Shown here piece after piece: positions 55,798 to 64,000 of a stretch of DNA of 64,000 bases. The DNA is taken from NCBI RefSeq assembly GCF_002797855.1, contig NZ_PGFB01000002.1, forward strand, positions 310,001 to 374,000. Direction: 5' to 3'. The position numbers were made by a program, and so were the translations under genes. The notes under the pieces were generated by a model. That model did no database searches, was not told where the DNA came from, and saw nothing but the letters and a program-made list of their open reading frames with translations. This DNA comes from Compostimonas suwonensis (lineage in GTDB: Bacteria; Actinomycetota; Actinomycetes; Actinomycetales; Microbacteriaceae). Positions within the stretch are counted from its first letter, which is position 1. Every line of letters starts with the position of its first letter.

Positions 55798-56220
55798 TCA
55801 GTCGAACCAGAGGTCGAGCTCGCGCTGCGCCGACTCGGGCGAGTCGCTGCCGTGCACGAGGTTCTGCTGCACCGAGAGGCCCCAGTCGCGCGCGAGATCG
55901 CCGCGGATGGTGCCCGGGGCGGCCGTCGTCGGGTCGGTCGTGCCCGCGAGGGAGCGGAAGCCCTCGATCACACGATTGCCCGCCAGGCGGATCGCGACGA
56001 TGGGGCCGCTCTCCATGAACTCGACGAGCGGCTCGTAGAAGGGCTTGCCGAGGTGCTCCTCGTAGTGCTGTGCGAGCAGCTCACGATCGGCCTCGACGAG
56101 CTTGATGTCGACGAGCGAGTACCCCTTCGCCTCGATCCGGCGCAGGATCTCGCCGGTGAGGTTGCGGGCGACCCCGTCCGGCTTGACGAGAACGAGGGTT
56201 TCTTCGACGGGCGTGCTCAT
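55798..56220 (-). CDS. ndk: Nucleoside diphosphate kinase
   Basis: A 140-residue Ndk that equilibrates NTPs. VEETLVLVKPDGVARNLTGE, GPIVAIRLAGNRVIEGFRSLAGTTDP and the active His in NLVHGSDSPESAQREL are all present. Start MSTPVEE at 56220 overlaps the DUF4233 stop. Last gene of ileS-folC-DUF4233-ndk. Confidence 0.98.
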   Translation of the reverse strand: MSTPVEETLVLVKPDGVARNLTGEILRRIEAKGYSLVDIKLVEADRELLAQHYEEHLGKPFYEPLVEFMESGPIVAIRLAGNRVIEGFRSLAGTTDPTTAAPGTIRGDLARDWGLSVQQNLVHGSDSPESAQRELDLWFD

Positions 56221-56618
56221 ACTGCTGTCTCCTTCTGACGATCGATCTGCGAGCCCTTGACCATGGCATAGGCCCACATCGCGGTGAATACCGCTCCAAC
56301 AAAGAACATGACGGGGTTGACGAAGCCGGCGAGCAGCACGATCCCCTGCAAGACCCAGCCCACGACGAACGCCCACGGAAAGCGCAGCAGCCCGACGGTG
56401 AGCAGCATCACGACGGCCAGCCCGATGCCGCCGCCGAGCGCGACGCCCGCCGGCAGGTTCTTGAGCCCGAAGAGCACGAGCGCCGCCAGGAACACGACGA
56501 TCGACTCGAAGCCGAGCACGATCGAGCCGAGCGTCTGGCGCACCGTGCGGATCGGACGGACACGACCGGATGCCCCGGGCACGCCGTCGCCCGTCGCGCC
56601 ATCGATCTGGTCGCTCAT
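56217..56618 (-). CDS. DUF4233 membrane protein
   Basis: A 133-residue protein with three or four helices (SIVVFLAALVLFGLKNLPAGVAL, LAVVMLLTVGLLRFPWAFVVGWVLQ, FVNPVMFFVGAVFTAMWAYAM). Lies between folC and ndk with ATGA overlaps on both sides, its conserved place in actinobacteria. Function unknown. Confidence 0.9.
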   Translation of the reverse strand: MSDQIDGATGDGVPGASGRVRPIRTVRQTLGSIVLGFESIVVFLAALVLFGLKNLPAGVALGGGIGLAVVMLLTVGLLRFPWAFVVGWVLQGIVLLAGFVNPVMFFVGAVFTAMWAYAMVKGSQIDRQKETAV

Positions 56619-57991
56619 CGCGTCGACCACGTGCCGTCGCGCGCGATCGTCATGGTGTCGCCGATGAGCGTGATGGACCCGGTGACGAGCACCCCTCGCT
56701 TCGGAGCCTCGCCGGCCCACGCCCGCGCGGCCTCGAGAGCCTCGGCGAGCGAGCCCGTCGCCGTGACGCCGACGCCGGCCTCGAGGCCGGCCGTCTCGGA
56801 GACGAGGGAGGCGAGCTCGGCGAACGGCCGGGTGCGCTCCGACCCCGACTGGGTCACGACGAAGCGCGAGGCGACGGGCGCGAGCGCGCGCACGATGCCC
56901 TCGGCGTCTTTGTCGGTCAGGATGCCGAGCACGACGGTGAGCTCGTCGAAGTCGAAGTTCTCGGCGACGGCCGCGGCGAGGGCCGCGGCACCGGCCGGGT
57001 TGTGCGCCGCGTCGACGAGCACGGGCGGCTCCGTGCCGATGAGCTGCAGCCGGCCCGGAGAGGTCGCGGTCGCGAGCCCCTCGGTGAGCGCCTCGGCCGA
57101 GAGCGCCTGGGTTCCGCCGCCGAGGAACGACTCGACGGCCGCGATCGCGACGGCCGCGTTCTGCGCCTGGTGCTCGCCGTACAGCGGCAGCAGCAGCTCG
57201 TTGTAGGTTCCCGCGAGCCCGCGCACCGACAGCAGCTGCCCGCCGACGGCCGGCGCCGACGACAGCACCTCGAAGTCGGTGCCCTGCTCGACGAGGCTCG
57301 CCTCGCTGAGCTCGGCGGCGCGCCTGAGCTCGGCGATCGCTGCGGCCGGCTGTGCGGCCGAGACGACCGCGGCGGCCGGCTTGATGATGCCCGACTTGGT
57401 CTTGGCGATCTCGGCGATCGTGTTGCCGAGGCGGGCGGTGTGGTCGAGCGAGATCGGGGTGAAGACCGCGACGTCGCCGTCGGCCACGTTGGTGGAGTCC
57501 CACTCGCCGCCCATGCCGACCTCGATCACCGCGACATCCACCGGCGCGTCGGCGAAGCTCGCGAAGGCGAGCACCGTCATGGCCTCGAAGAAGGTGAGGG
57601 CCGGTTCGCCGGCCTCCTCGAGCTCTGCGTCGACCATGAGCAGGTAGGGCTCGATGTCGGCCCAGTTCGCGGCGAGCGTCTCGTCGCCGATCGGCTCGCC
57701 GTCGATCATGATGCGCTCGTTGAAACGCAGCAGGTGCGGGCTCGTGAACAGGCCCGTGCGCAGCCCGTAGGCCCGCAGGATGCTCTCGACGAGGCGGCTC
57801 GTGCTCGTCTTGCCGTTGGTTCCCGTCAGGTGCACGATCGAGAAGCTCTGCTGCGGGTCGCCCAGCAGCTCGACGGCGCGACGTGTCGCCTCGAGGCGCG
57901 GCTGGGGCATCCCTTCGCCCATCCGCTCGAGAAGGGCCTCATAGACGGCGTCGCCGGCCGCCCGGAATTCGTCGTTCGCCTCGTTCGTCAT
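56615..57991 (-). CDS. folC: Bifunctional folylpolyglutamate / dihydrofolate synthase
   Basis: A 458-residue Mur-ligase-fold enzyme adding glutamates to folates. [17 protein letters not shown] is the P-loop, [15 protein letters not shown] the folate-side loop, and [15 protein letters not shown] and LIDAAHNP-type [12 protein letters not shown] the other family blocks. Coupled to ileS by a 4-nt overlap. Confidence 0.97.
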   Translation of the reverse strand: MTNEANDEFRAAGDAVYEALLERMGEGMPQPRLEATRRAVELLGDPQQSFSIVHLTGTNGKTSTSRLVESILRAYGLRTGLFTSPHLLRFNERIMIDGEPIGDETLAANWADIEPYLLMVDAELEEAGEPALTFFEAMTVLAFASFADAPVDVAVIEVGMGGEWDSTNVADGDVAVFTPISLDHTARLGNTIAEIAKTKSGIIKPAAAVVSAAQPAAAIAELRRAAELSEASLVEQGTDFEVLSSAPAVGGQLLSVRGLAGTYNELLLPLYGEHQAQNAAVAIAAVESFLGGGTQALSAEALTEGLATATSPGRLQLIGTEPPVLVDAAHNPAGAAALAAAVAENFDFDELTVVLGILTDKDAEGIVRALAPVASRFVVTQSGSERTRPFAELASLVSETAGLEAGVGVTATGSLAEALEAARAWAGEAPKRGVLVTGSITLIGDTMTIARDGTWSTR

Positions 57992-60900
57992 GCTCTACCC
58001 AACGCTATCCTCAGTGCCGACTCGCGGCCAACCGGTACCGAGCCCTGCTCCGGCCCGGCGTCGTCGAACACGCCGACGTGGATGCGCGAGGCCAGGGTCT
58101 CCTGCGCGATGAGCTCCATGTGCGTCCGTGCATCGCGCGCCCCGTCGCCGTCGAGCGTCAGGGTGAGCTCGATGCGGTCGCCGACCTCGAGCCCGGCGGC
58201 CTTGCGGGCATCCTGCACCGCTCGGATGACGTCGCGGGCGAGGCCCTCGGCCCACTGCTCGTCGTCGACGCTCGTGTCGAGCAGCACGAAGCCGCCACCC
58301 TCGAGCAGCGAGATCGCGGTCTCGCCGTCGGCACCGGAGCCGGCCTCGAGCACGAGCTCGTACTCGCCCTCGACGAGTTCGAGGCCGCCCGCGGTCACGA
58401 CGCCGCCGTTCTCGCTCCAGTCGCCCGCTCGGGCCGCCTGGATGACCCTCTGCACCTCTTTGCCGAGGCGCGGACCGGCCGCGCGGGCGTTGACGGTGAG
58501 CTTCGAGGTGATGCCGAAGCTCGCGGCGCTGTCGTCGGCGAGCTCCACGAGGGCGACGGATCGCACGTTGAGCTCCTCGCGCAGGATCGCCTCGAACGGC
58601 GCGAGGCTCGCGGCATCCGTCACCACGACGGTGAGGGTCTTGAGCGGCAGGCGCACCTTGCGCGATGCCTGCTTGCGCAATGAGAGCGCGGCCGAGCTGA
58701 TGGCGCGCACCTCGTCCATGACCTGCACGAGGGCCTCGTCGGCGGGGAAGGACTCCGCCGCGGGCCAGTCGACGAGGTGCACGCTGCGCCCGCCGGTGAG
58801 GCCCTTCCAGATCTCCTCGCTCACGAGCGGCAGCAGGGGCGCGGTCAGGCGGGTGAAGGTCTCGAGCACGGTGTAGAGCGTGTCGAAGGCCTCGGTTCCC
58901 GAGCCGTCCTCCCCCACGCCCAGCCAGAAGCGGTCGCGCGAACGGCGCACGTACCAGTTCGTGAGCACGTCGGCGAAGTCGCGCAGCTTGGCGGCCGCGA
59001 GGGTGCTGTCGAGGTTCTCGAGATCCGCTGTGACGCCCTCGACGAGGTCGTGGGTCTTCGCGAGCAGGTAGCGGTCGAGCACGTCGCCCGAGTCGGTGCG
59101 CAGCCTCGCCTCGTAGCCGCCGGATGTCGCGACGTTCGCGTACAGCGAGAAGAAGTACCACGTGCTCCACAGCGGAAGCAGCACCTGCCGCACGCCCTCG
59201 CGGATGCCCTCCTCGGTCACCACGAGGTTGCCGCCGCGCAGCACGGGCGAGCTCATGAGGAACCAGCGCATCGCGTCGGAGCCGTCGCGGTCGAACACCT
59301 CGCTCACGTCGGGGTAGTTGCGCAGCGACTTCGACATCTTCTGGCCGTCGCTGCCGAGCACGATCCCGTGGCTGATGACGTTGCGGTAGGCGGGCCGGTC
59401 GAAGAGCGCGGTCGAGAGCACGTGCATGACGTAGAACCAGCCGCGGGTCTGGCCGATGTACTCGACGATGAAGTCGGCGGGGTGGTGGCTGTCGAACCAG
59501 TCCTGGTTCTCGAAGGGGTAGTGCACCTGCGCGAACGGCATGGAGCCGGAGTCGAACCACACGTCGAAGACGTCGGGGATGCGGCGCATCGTCGACGCGC
59601 CGCTCGGGTCGTCGGGGTTGGGGCGCACGAGCTCGTCGATGTAGGGGCGGTGCAGGTCGGGCTCGCCGGCCTCGTTGAGCGGCAGCGTTCCGAAGTCGCG
59701 CTCGAGCTCGGCGAGGGAGCCGTAGACGTCGACGCGCGGATACTCGGGGTTGTCGCTCTTCCACACCGGGATCGGCGAGCCCCAGTAGCGGTTGCGGCTG
59801 ATCGACCAGTCGCGGGCGTTGCCGATCCACTTGCCGAACTGGCCGTCTTTGACGTTGTCGGGAACCCAGTTGATCTCCTGGTTGAGCTCCACCATCCGGT
59901 CGCGGAACTCGGGCACGCGCACGAACCAGCTCGAGACCGCGCGGTAGATGAGAGGGTTGCGGCAGCGCCAGCAGTGCGGATACGAGTGCTCGTAGCTCGC
60001 CTGGCGCAGCAGACGGCCCTCGGCGCGCAGCATCTGGGTGAGCGGCTTGTTCGCATCGGACCAGAGCTGGCCGGCGACCTCGGGGACGCTCGGCAGGAAG
60101 AGGCCGCCCTCGTCGAGGGAGAGGATGACGGGGATGCCCGCTGCCTCGCAGATCTTCTGGTCCTCCTCGCCGTAGGCGGGCGCCTGGTGCACGATCCCCG
60201 TGCCCTCCTCGGTGCTCACGTAGTCGGCGACGAGGATCTGCCAGGCGTTCTGGGTGCCGTAGGTCTCGATGTCGGCGTAGTGGTCCCAGAGCCGGTCGTA
60301 GCTGATGCCGTCGAGCTCACGGCCGACGACCGTGCGGCTGATCGCCGCCGTCGCCTCGGCCGCGCTCTCGTAGCCGAGGTCTTTCGCGTAGTTGCCGACG
60401 AGGTCGCGGGCGAGCAGGTATTCACCGCCGAGCACCTCGGTCGCGGCATCCGGCCCGCTCTTCTCGCGCAGCACGGTGGCATCGGGGGTGCCGTTCGGTC
60501 CCGCGGGCACGACCGCGTAGACGATGTCGGGGCCGACCGCGAGGGCGAGGTTCGTCGGCAGCGTCCAGGGCGTCGTCGTCCAGGCGAGGGCGCGCACGGC
60601 CGTGAGGCCGAGGCTCTCGGCCTTCGCGCCCGTGAGCGGGAAGGTGACCGTGACGGTCTGGTCCTGGCGCATCTTGTAGACGTCGTCGTCCATGCGCAGC
60701 TCGTGGTTGCTGAGCGGGGTCTGGTCGCGCCAGCAGTAGGGCAGCACGCGGTAGCCCTCATAGGCGAGGCCCTTGTCGTGCAGCTGTTTGAACGCCCAGA
60801 CGACCGACTCCATGAACGTCACGTCGAGGGTCTTGTAGTCGTTCTCGAAGTCGACCCAGCGCGCCTGGCGGGTGACGTAGTCCTGCCACTCGCGGGTGTA

Positions 60901-61317
60901 CTTGAGCACCGACTCGCGGGCGACCGCGTTGAAGGCCGCGATGCCCATCTCCTCGATCTGCTTCTTGTCGGTGAGGCCCAGCTGGCGCTCGGCCTCGAGC
61001 TCGGCGGGAAGGCCGTGCGTGTCCCAGCCGAAACGGCGGTGCACCTGCTTGCCGCGCATGGTCTGGAAGCGCGGGAAGAGGTCTTTCGCGTAGCCCGTGA
61101 GCAGGTGGCCGTAGTGCGGCAGACCGTTCGCGAAGGGCGGCCCGTCGTAGAAGACCCACTCGGGAGCGCCGTCGCGCTGGTCGATCGACTCCTGGAACGT
61201 GCCGTCGCCCTTCCAGAACGCGAGAACGCCGTTCTCGATCGCCGGGAGGTTCGGGGACGGGACGACGCCCTCGACGGAGTCGTCTCCTGCGGATGCTCGG
61301 CCCTGGGGGTACGTCAT
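57988..61317 (-). CDS. ileS: Isoleucyl-tRNA synthetase
   Basis: An 1109-residue class I synthetase. The HIGH motif appears as [12 protein letters not shown] near residue 65, the KMSKS loop as [15 protein letters not shown] near residue 660; the CP1 editing domain lies between, and an anticodon-binding plus C-terminal domain follows. The long [13 protein letters not shown] form belongs to the eukaryote-like (type 2) IleS group, often linked to mupirocin tolerance (family knowledge). Start [13 protein letters not shown] at 61317 with CAGGAGAG upstream. Translation is likely controlled by the T-box upstream. Confidence 0.97.
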   Translation of the reverse strand: MTYPQGRASAGDDSVEGVVPSPNLPAIENGVLAFWKGDGTFQESIDQRDGAPEWVFYDGPPFANGLPHYGHLLTGYAKDLFPRFQTMRGKQVHRRFGWDTHGLPAELEAERQLGLTDKKQIEEMGIAAFNAVARESVLKYTREWQDYVTRQARWVDFENDYKTLDVTFMESVVWAFKQLHDKGLAYEGYRVLPYCWRDQTPLSNHELRMDDDVYKMRQDQTVTVTFPLTGAKAESLGLTAVRALAWTTTPWTLPTNLALAVGPDIVYAVVPAGPNGTPDATVLREKSGPDAATEVLGGEYLLARDLVGNYAKDLGYESAAEATAAISRTVVGRELDGISYDRLWDHYADIETYGTQNAWQILVADYVSTEEGTGIVHQAPAYGEEDQKICEAAGIPVILSLDEGGLFLPSVPEVAGQLWSDANKPLTQMLRAEGRLLRQASYEHSYPHCWRCRNPLIYRAVSSWFVRVPEFRDRMVELNQEINWVPDNVKDGQFGKWIGNARDWSISRNRYWGSPIPVWKSDNPEYPRVDVYGSLAELERDFGTLPLNEAGEPDLHRPYIDELVRPNPDDPSGASTMRRIPDVFDVWFDSGSMPFAQVHYPFENQDWFDSHHPADFIVEYIGQTRGWFYVMHVLSTALFDRPAYRNVISHGIVLGSDGQKMSKSLRNYPDVSEVFDRDGSDAMRWFLMSSPVLRGGNLVVTEEGIREGVRQVLLPLWSTWYFFSLYANVATSGGYEARLRTDSGDVLDRYLLAKTHDLVEGVTADLENLDSTLAAAKLRDFADVLTNWYVRRSRDRFWLGVGEDGSGTEAFDTLYTVLETFTRLTAPLLPLVSEEIWKGLTGGRSVHLVDWPAAESFPADEALVQVMDEVRAISSAALSLRKQASRKVRLPLKTLTVVVTDAASLAPFEAILREELNVRSVALVELADDSAASFGITSKLTVNARAAGPRLGKEVQRVIQAARAGDWSENGGVVTAGGLELVEGEYELVLEAGSGADGETAISLLEGGGFVLLDTSVDDEQWAEGLARDVIRAVQDARKAAGLEVGDRIELTLTLDGDGARDARTHMELIAQETLASRIHVGVFDDAGPEQGSVPVGRESALRIALGRA

Positions 61318-61329
61318 GTCTCTCCTGAT

Positions 61330-61556
61330 GGAAACGGGATGGGATAGCTGTCTCCACGAGGACGACGGATGCCGCGGTACCACCTCGCTTGCCGCCGGCA
61401 TCCGTCTCTCGACATCGCCTGCGACCGCTCATGAGGGCTGTGACGGGCCCGACTCGTCCGGCTCTACTGGGCCGGTGACGACCCGAGCGCAAGGCCTGGG
61501 CCGAACCGGCTGTTCTTCCGAAGACTCCCCGGTGATGGCCGGATCGACGTCATACA
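61330..61556 (-). ncRNA. T-box riboswitch upstream of ileS
   Basis: On the minus strand the leader has the invariant T-box GAGGTGGTACCGCGG (about 61365-61385), which pairs with the tRNA 3' end, followed by CATCCGTCGTCCTCGTGG of the antisequestrator region. Farther upstream CGGCCATCACCGGGGAG forms the short stem I with an ATC Ile specifier (about 61523-61542), the ultrashort stem I form of actinobacterial ileS leaders. The ribosome site AGGAGAG lies just after, so control is probably of translation start, as in that class. Confidence 0.88.
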
Positions 61557-61560
61557 CGAA

Positions 61561-61567
61561 TATCCTA
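61561..61567. promoter_or_regulatory. Shared -10 element of ileS T-box leader and CDF gene
   Basis: TATCCTA reads as TATCCT on the plus strand and TAGGAT (complement of 61562-61567) on the minus strand. Minus-strand initiation 7 nt on would start the T-box leader near 61556; plus-strand initiation 7 nt on would fall at the GTG at 61574. Confidence 0.45.
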
Positions 61568-61573
61568 CGGTGT

Positions 61574-62491
61574 GTGCTCACCGTTCTGATCGCGTTCCTG
61601 GCCAATCTGCTCGTCGCCGTCGCCAAGTCGGTCGCCGCGACGATCACCGGCTCGGCGTCGATGCTCGCCGAGGCGGCGCACTCCTGGGCCGACACGGGCA
61701 ACGAGATCTTCCTCATCGTCGCCGACCGGCGCTCGGCCCGGCGCAAAGACGAGGAGCATCCTCTCGGCTACGGGCGCGAGGCGTACGTCTGGTCGCTCTT
61801 CGCCGCCGTGGGCATCTTCACGGCGGGCGCGGTCGTCTCGGTCTTCCACGGCGTGCAGGAGCTCTTCGACCCCGAGCCCGCGAGCGACTTCGTGGTCGCC
61901 TACGTCGTGCTCGGCATCTCGCTCGTGCTCGAGGGCTTCTCGTTCACCCAGGCGTTCGTGCAGGCCCGGCGGCGTGCGCAGCTGCGCGGCCAGGGCACCC
62001 TCGACCACGTGCTCACGAGCTCGAACACGACCCTGCGGGCGGTCTTCGCCGAGGATGCCGCGGCGCTCATCGGCCTCGTTCTCGCCGCCGCCGGCATCGC
62101 CCTGCATCAGATCACGGGCAACGCGGCCTTCGACGCTGCGGGCTCGATCCTCATCGGGCTGCTGCTCGCCGTGGTCGCGATCATCCTCATCGACCGCAAC
62201 CGGCGATTCCTCGTGGGGGCCGGGCCGACGCCCGAGGTCCGCTCCCGGGCGGGGCGGATGCTGCTCGCGAGCCCGGAGATCGAACGCGTCACCTACCTGC
62301 ACCTCGAGTTCGTCGGGCCCGATCGCCTCTTCCTCGTCGCCGCCGTCGACCTGGTCGGCGACCGCCGCGAGGAGGACGTCGCGGTGCAGCTGCGCCGCCT
62401 CGAGCGCGTGATCGAGCAGCAGGAGTACGTCGAGACGGCCGTGCTCTCGCTCTCTGTGAGCGACGAGCCCTCTCTCGAGTTCGTCCTCTGA
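61574..62491 (+). CDS. Cation diffusion facilitator family transporter
   Basis: A protein of about 305 residues with six helices. SMLAEAAHSWADTGNEIFLI carries the transport-site pattern HxxxD, GIFTAGAVVSVFHGVQELF and FAEDAAALIGLVLAAAGIALH the later membrane parts (EDxxA in place of HxxxD in helix 5), then a cytoplasmic C-domain. Exports divalent metal such as Zn or Mn. GTG 61574 gives a leaderless fit (TATCCT 7 nt upstream); an ATG at 61535 would add 13 residues but lies within the antisense of the T-box stem I. Confidence 0.85.
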   Translation: MLTVLIAFLANLLVAVAKSVAATITGSASMLAEAAHSWADTGNEIFLIVADRRSARRKDEEHPLGYGREAYVWSLFAAVGIFTAGAVVSVFHGVQELFDPEPASDFVVAYVVLGISLVLEGFSFTQAFVQARRRAQLRGQGTLDHVLTSSNTTLRAVFAEDAAALIGLVLAAAGIALHQITGNAAFDAAGSILIGLLLAVVAIILIDRNRRFLVGAGPTPEVRSRAGRMLLASPEIERVTYLHLEFVGPDRLFLVAAVDLVGDRREEDVAVQLRRLERVIEQQEYVETAVLSLSVSDEPSLEFVL

Positions 62492-62518
62492 GCTCGTCGT
62501 CCCGTGAGCCCTGCGGGC

Positions 62519-63322
62519 TCAGGGAACGGCGGCGGACTCGGCGATCTCGAGGGTGACCCCGAGGTCGCGGATGCCCGCTGCTGCCGCCGGCGCGATCCGG
62601 GCATCGGTCACGATGCGGTCGAAGCGGCGGAGCGGCACGACGTCGTACATGCCGAAGGTGCCGAACTTGCTGCTCGTCGCGACGAGCACGCACTCCGACG
62701 CCGCCTCGATCGCGGCGAGCTTCACGTCGACCTTCGGCTCGGCGGGCGTCGTGAGGCCGCGCCCGATGTCCCAGGAGCTCGCGCTGATGAACGCGACGTC
62801 GGTGTTGATGCGCCGGAGGGTCTCCGCCGCGAGTCTGCCCACCGTCGAGCGGTTCGCGTGGTCGAGGCGTCCGCCGACGTGGATGACCTCGACGTGGTCG
62901 GCACCCGTGAGCGCGTCGACGATCGCGAAATCGTTGGTGATGACCGTCATGCCGCTTCTCGCGCGGATGGCGGGCACGATCGCACCCGTCGTCGTCCCCG
63001 CGTCGAGGTACACGGCCATCTCGTCGCGCAGCAGCCGCTCCGCGCACGCCGCGATCGCGGCCTTCTCCTCGGGCTCGCTCACGACCTTCGTCGAGAAGGC
63101 GGGCTCGTGGCGCATCCCGCTCGCGAGCCGGGCGCCACCCGCTATGGAGAACGCACGGCCCTCGCGCTCGAGCATCGCGATGTCGCGCCGGATCGTCATG
63201 TGGGAGACGCCGAGCGCCTCGGTCAGCTGCACGACGCTCAGCACGCCGTCCCGATGCAGGAGCCGCATGATCTCCTCGCGGCGCTGGTCTGGGATGAGCG
63301 GTGTCTCGAAGTCGTTGGTCAT
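62519..63322 (-). CDS. DeoR/GlpR family transcriptional regulator
   Basis: A 267-residue regulator. DeoR HTH: PDQRREEIMRLLHRDGVLSVVQLTEALGVSHMTIRRDIAML, residues about 11-50. The sugar-phosphate-sensing domain shows VYLDAGTTTGAIVP and FISASSWDIGRGLTTP, as in GlpR. It is downstream of the YciI gene with a 4-nt overlap. Effector unknown; it may control this operon. Confidence 0.92.
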   Translation of the reverse strand: MTNDFETPLIPDQRREEIMRLLHRDGVLSVVQLTEALGVSHMTIRRDIAMLEREGRAFSIAGGARLASGMRHEPAFSTKVVSEPEEKAAIAACAERLLRDEMAVYLDAGTTTGAIVPAIRARSGMTVITNDFAIVDALTGADHVEVIHVGGRLDHANRSTVGRLAAETLRRINTDVAFISASSWDIGRGLTTPAEPKVDVKLAAIEAASECVLVATSSKFGTFGMYDVVPLRRFDRIVTDARIAPAAAAGIRDLGVTLEIAESAAVP

Positions 63323-63714
63323 CGTCGTGTCTCGGATCGGGAATCGGCCGAAGGGTCCCCTGCGGCATTGCGAGCGTGTCCGTCGTCTCCGGTCGACACG
63401 AGCGGGGAACACGCCCACGGCCCGTGCCGCAGTTCCCAGTTCGCGACGTCCACCGCGCGGATCGCCCCTGTGACACGATACGGATCGGACGCCAGATCCT
63501 GCTCCAGCTGCGCGCGCGTCGTGGTTTCGAAGACGAGGATCGCACCGCTGCCGTCGTCCAGGCTGCCCGCGCCGAGCAGTCGCCCCCGGTCGACGAGGTC
63601 GCGGATCCATACCCGATGCGGCTCGAGCTGCTCGCGGCGCAGCTCCGCCTCCGCGTCCGCGTAGTGGTAGCTCACGACGGCACGGACGGGCACCTCAGCG
63701 GAGGGCGACGACAT
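63319..63714 (-). CDS. YciI-like protein
   Basis: A 131-residue protein: VVSYHYADAEAELRREQLEPHRVWIRDLVDRG, then SGAILVFETTTRAQLEQDLASDPY and VTGAIRAVDVANWEL, the YCII ferredoxin-like fold with the conserved His and Asp (DPY). Family members may be small hydrolases or dioxygenase-like enzymes. It overlaps the cyclase gene by 20 nt and the regulator gene by 4 nt, so the three form an operon. Confidence 0.85.
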   Translation of the reverse strand: MSSPSAEVPVRAVVSYHYADAEAELRREQLEPHRVWIRDLVDRGRLLGAGSLDDGSGAILVFETTTRAQLEQDLASDPYRVTGAIRAVDVANWELRHGPWACSPLVSTGDDGHARNAAGDPSADSRSETRR

Positions 63715-64000
63715 TCGCGGGCGATCCGATGGCGCCCGGGACGTTCTGCGGTGCGCTCACGATGAGGCACTCGTAGCGTCCGTCCGCACGGCAATCCTCG
63801 ACGAGGTCCGAGAGCCACCAGAGCTCGCCGAGCGCGAGCCCGAGCTGGCCGATGAGGATCTGGTGCATAAAGCCGAACGGCCACGACTCCTCGCGCTCGT
63901 CCGGCGGCCAGACCTCGACGGCCGCCGTGTCGCTCGCGATCGCGGAGACGTGCGAGTTCCAGAGGTACTCGACGATCTCCTCCGAGTGCTCGATGCCGGC
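63695..64000 (-). CDS. Cyclase family protein, C-terminal part
   Basis: The last 101 codons of a gene that continues past the right edge. EYLWNSHVSAIASDTAAVEVWPP, HQILIGQLGLALGELWWLSDLVEDCRADGRYECLIVSAP and GAIGSPANVVAL match the C-terminus of the large cyclase-family (kynurenine formamidase-like, metal-dependent) hydrolases. The N-terminal metal site is outside the window. With YciI and DeoR it suggests a catabolic operon. Confidence 0.85.
   Translation of the reverse strand, partial: AGIEHSEEIVEYLWNSHVSAIASDTAAVEVWPPDEREESWPFGFMHQILIGQLGLALGELWWLSDLVEDCRADGRYECLIVSAPQNVPGAIGSPANVVALR

Noticed and set aside
58777-61347. An 856-codon plus-strand open frame opposite ileS
   Set aside because: Pure antisense of a synthetase with all its motifs; His/Arg/Val-rich with no domain.

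Overview
The window is 64 kb of high-GC chromosome. Codon use with almost only G or C at third positions, the gene order ileS-folC-DUF4233-ndk next to rne and rplU-rpmA-obg-proB-proA-nadD-rsfS, an actinobacterial-type ileS T-box, and many genes with a TANNNT box 6-7 nt before the start codon point to an actinobacterium, most likely family Microbacteriaceae. The species cannot be named from the sequence alone. No phage, CRISPR array, rRNA or intact transposase gene was seen.

Layout. 0-10 kb holds mixed housekeeping and accessory genes: the 5' part of an osmoprotectant-type ABC ATPase, a TetR regulator, an App1-like phosphatase, a divergent XRE regulator and methionine aminopeptidase, an AlkZ-like winged-helix protein, a FUSC permease, a hydrolase, a TMEM175-type channel, YceI and a GH3 lipoprotein. 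10-17.5 kb is a sugar locus on the minus strand (lacI, GH13 glucosidase, solute-binding protein, two permeases) without its own ATPase. 17.5-25 kb carries a UbiA prenyltransferase, a kinase, a coiled-coil/lytic-transglycosylase-like secreted protein, GH1 beta-glucosidase, aldo/keto reductase and a lipase-like hydrolase. 25-31 kb has a DrrAB-type exporter with a divergent TetR, then glgX followed by a scar of treY and treZ. 31-37 kb has a glycosyltransferase, two luciferase-like oxidoreductases and thyA-folA. 37-42.5 kb is an accessory stretch: an orphan ParA cluster and a TetR / macrolide-type glycosyltransferase / membrane protein operon, somewhat lower in GC, lying beside tRNA-Ala(GGC) and bracketed by two related non-coding sequences. 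42.6-62 kb is mostly core genome (rsfS, nadD, proA, proB, obg, rpmA, rplU, rne, VKOR, ndk, folC, ileS). The end has a CDF transporter and a DeoR/YciI/cyclase operon running off the edge.

The most interesting signals are mostly non-coding: (1) two long perfect palindromes 52 kb apart that are homologous but differ by paired, compensatory substitutions; (2) the treY-treZ deletion scar behind glgX; (3) a 15-bp gap between two divergent genes that holds both of their -10 boxes; (4) an ileS T-box whose promoter shares its -10 with a divergent transporter gene; (5) a widespread leaderless start pattern; (6) the tRNA-Ala-adjacent glycosyltransferase island. All functional calls rest on motif and family recognition by eye; no database search was run.
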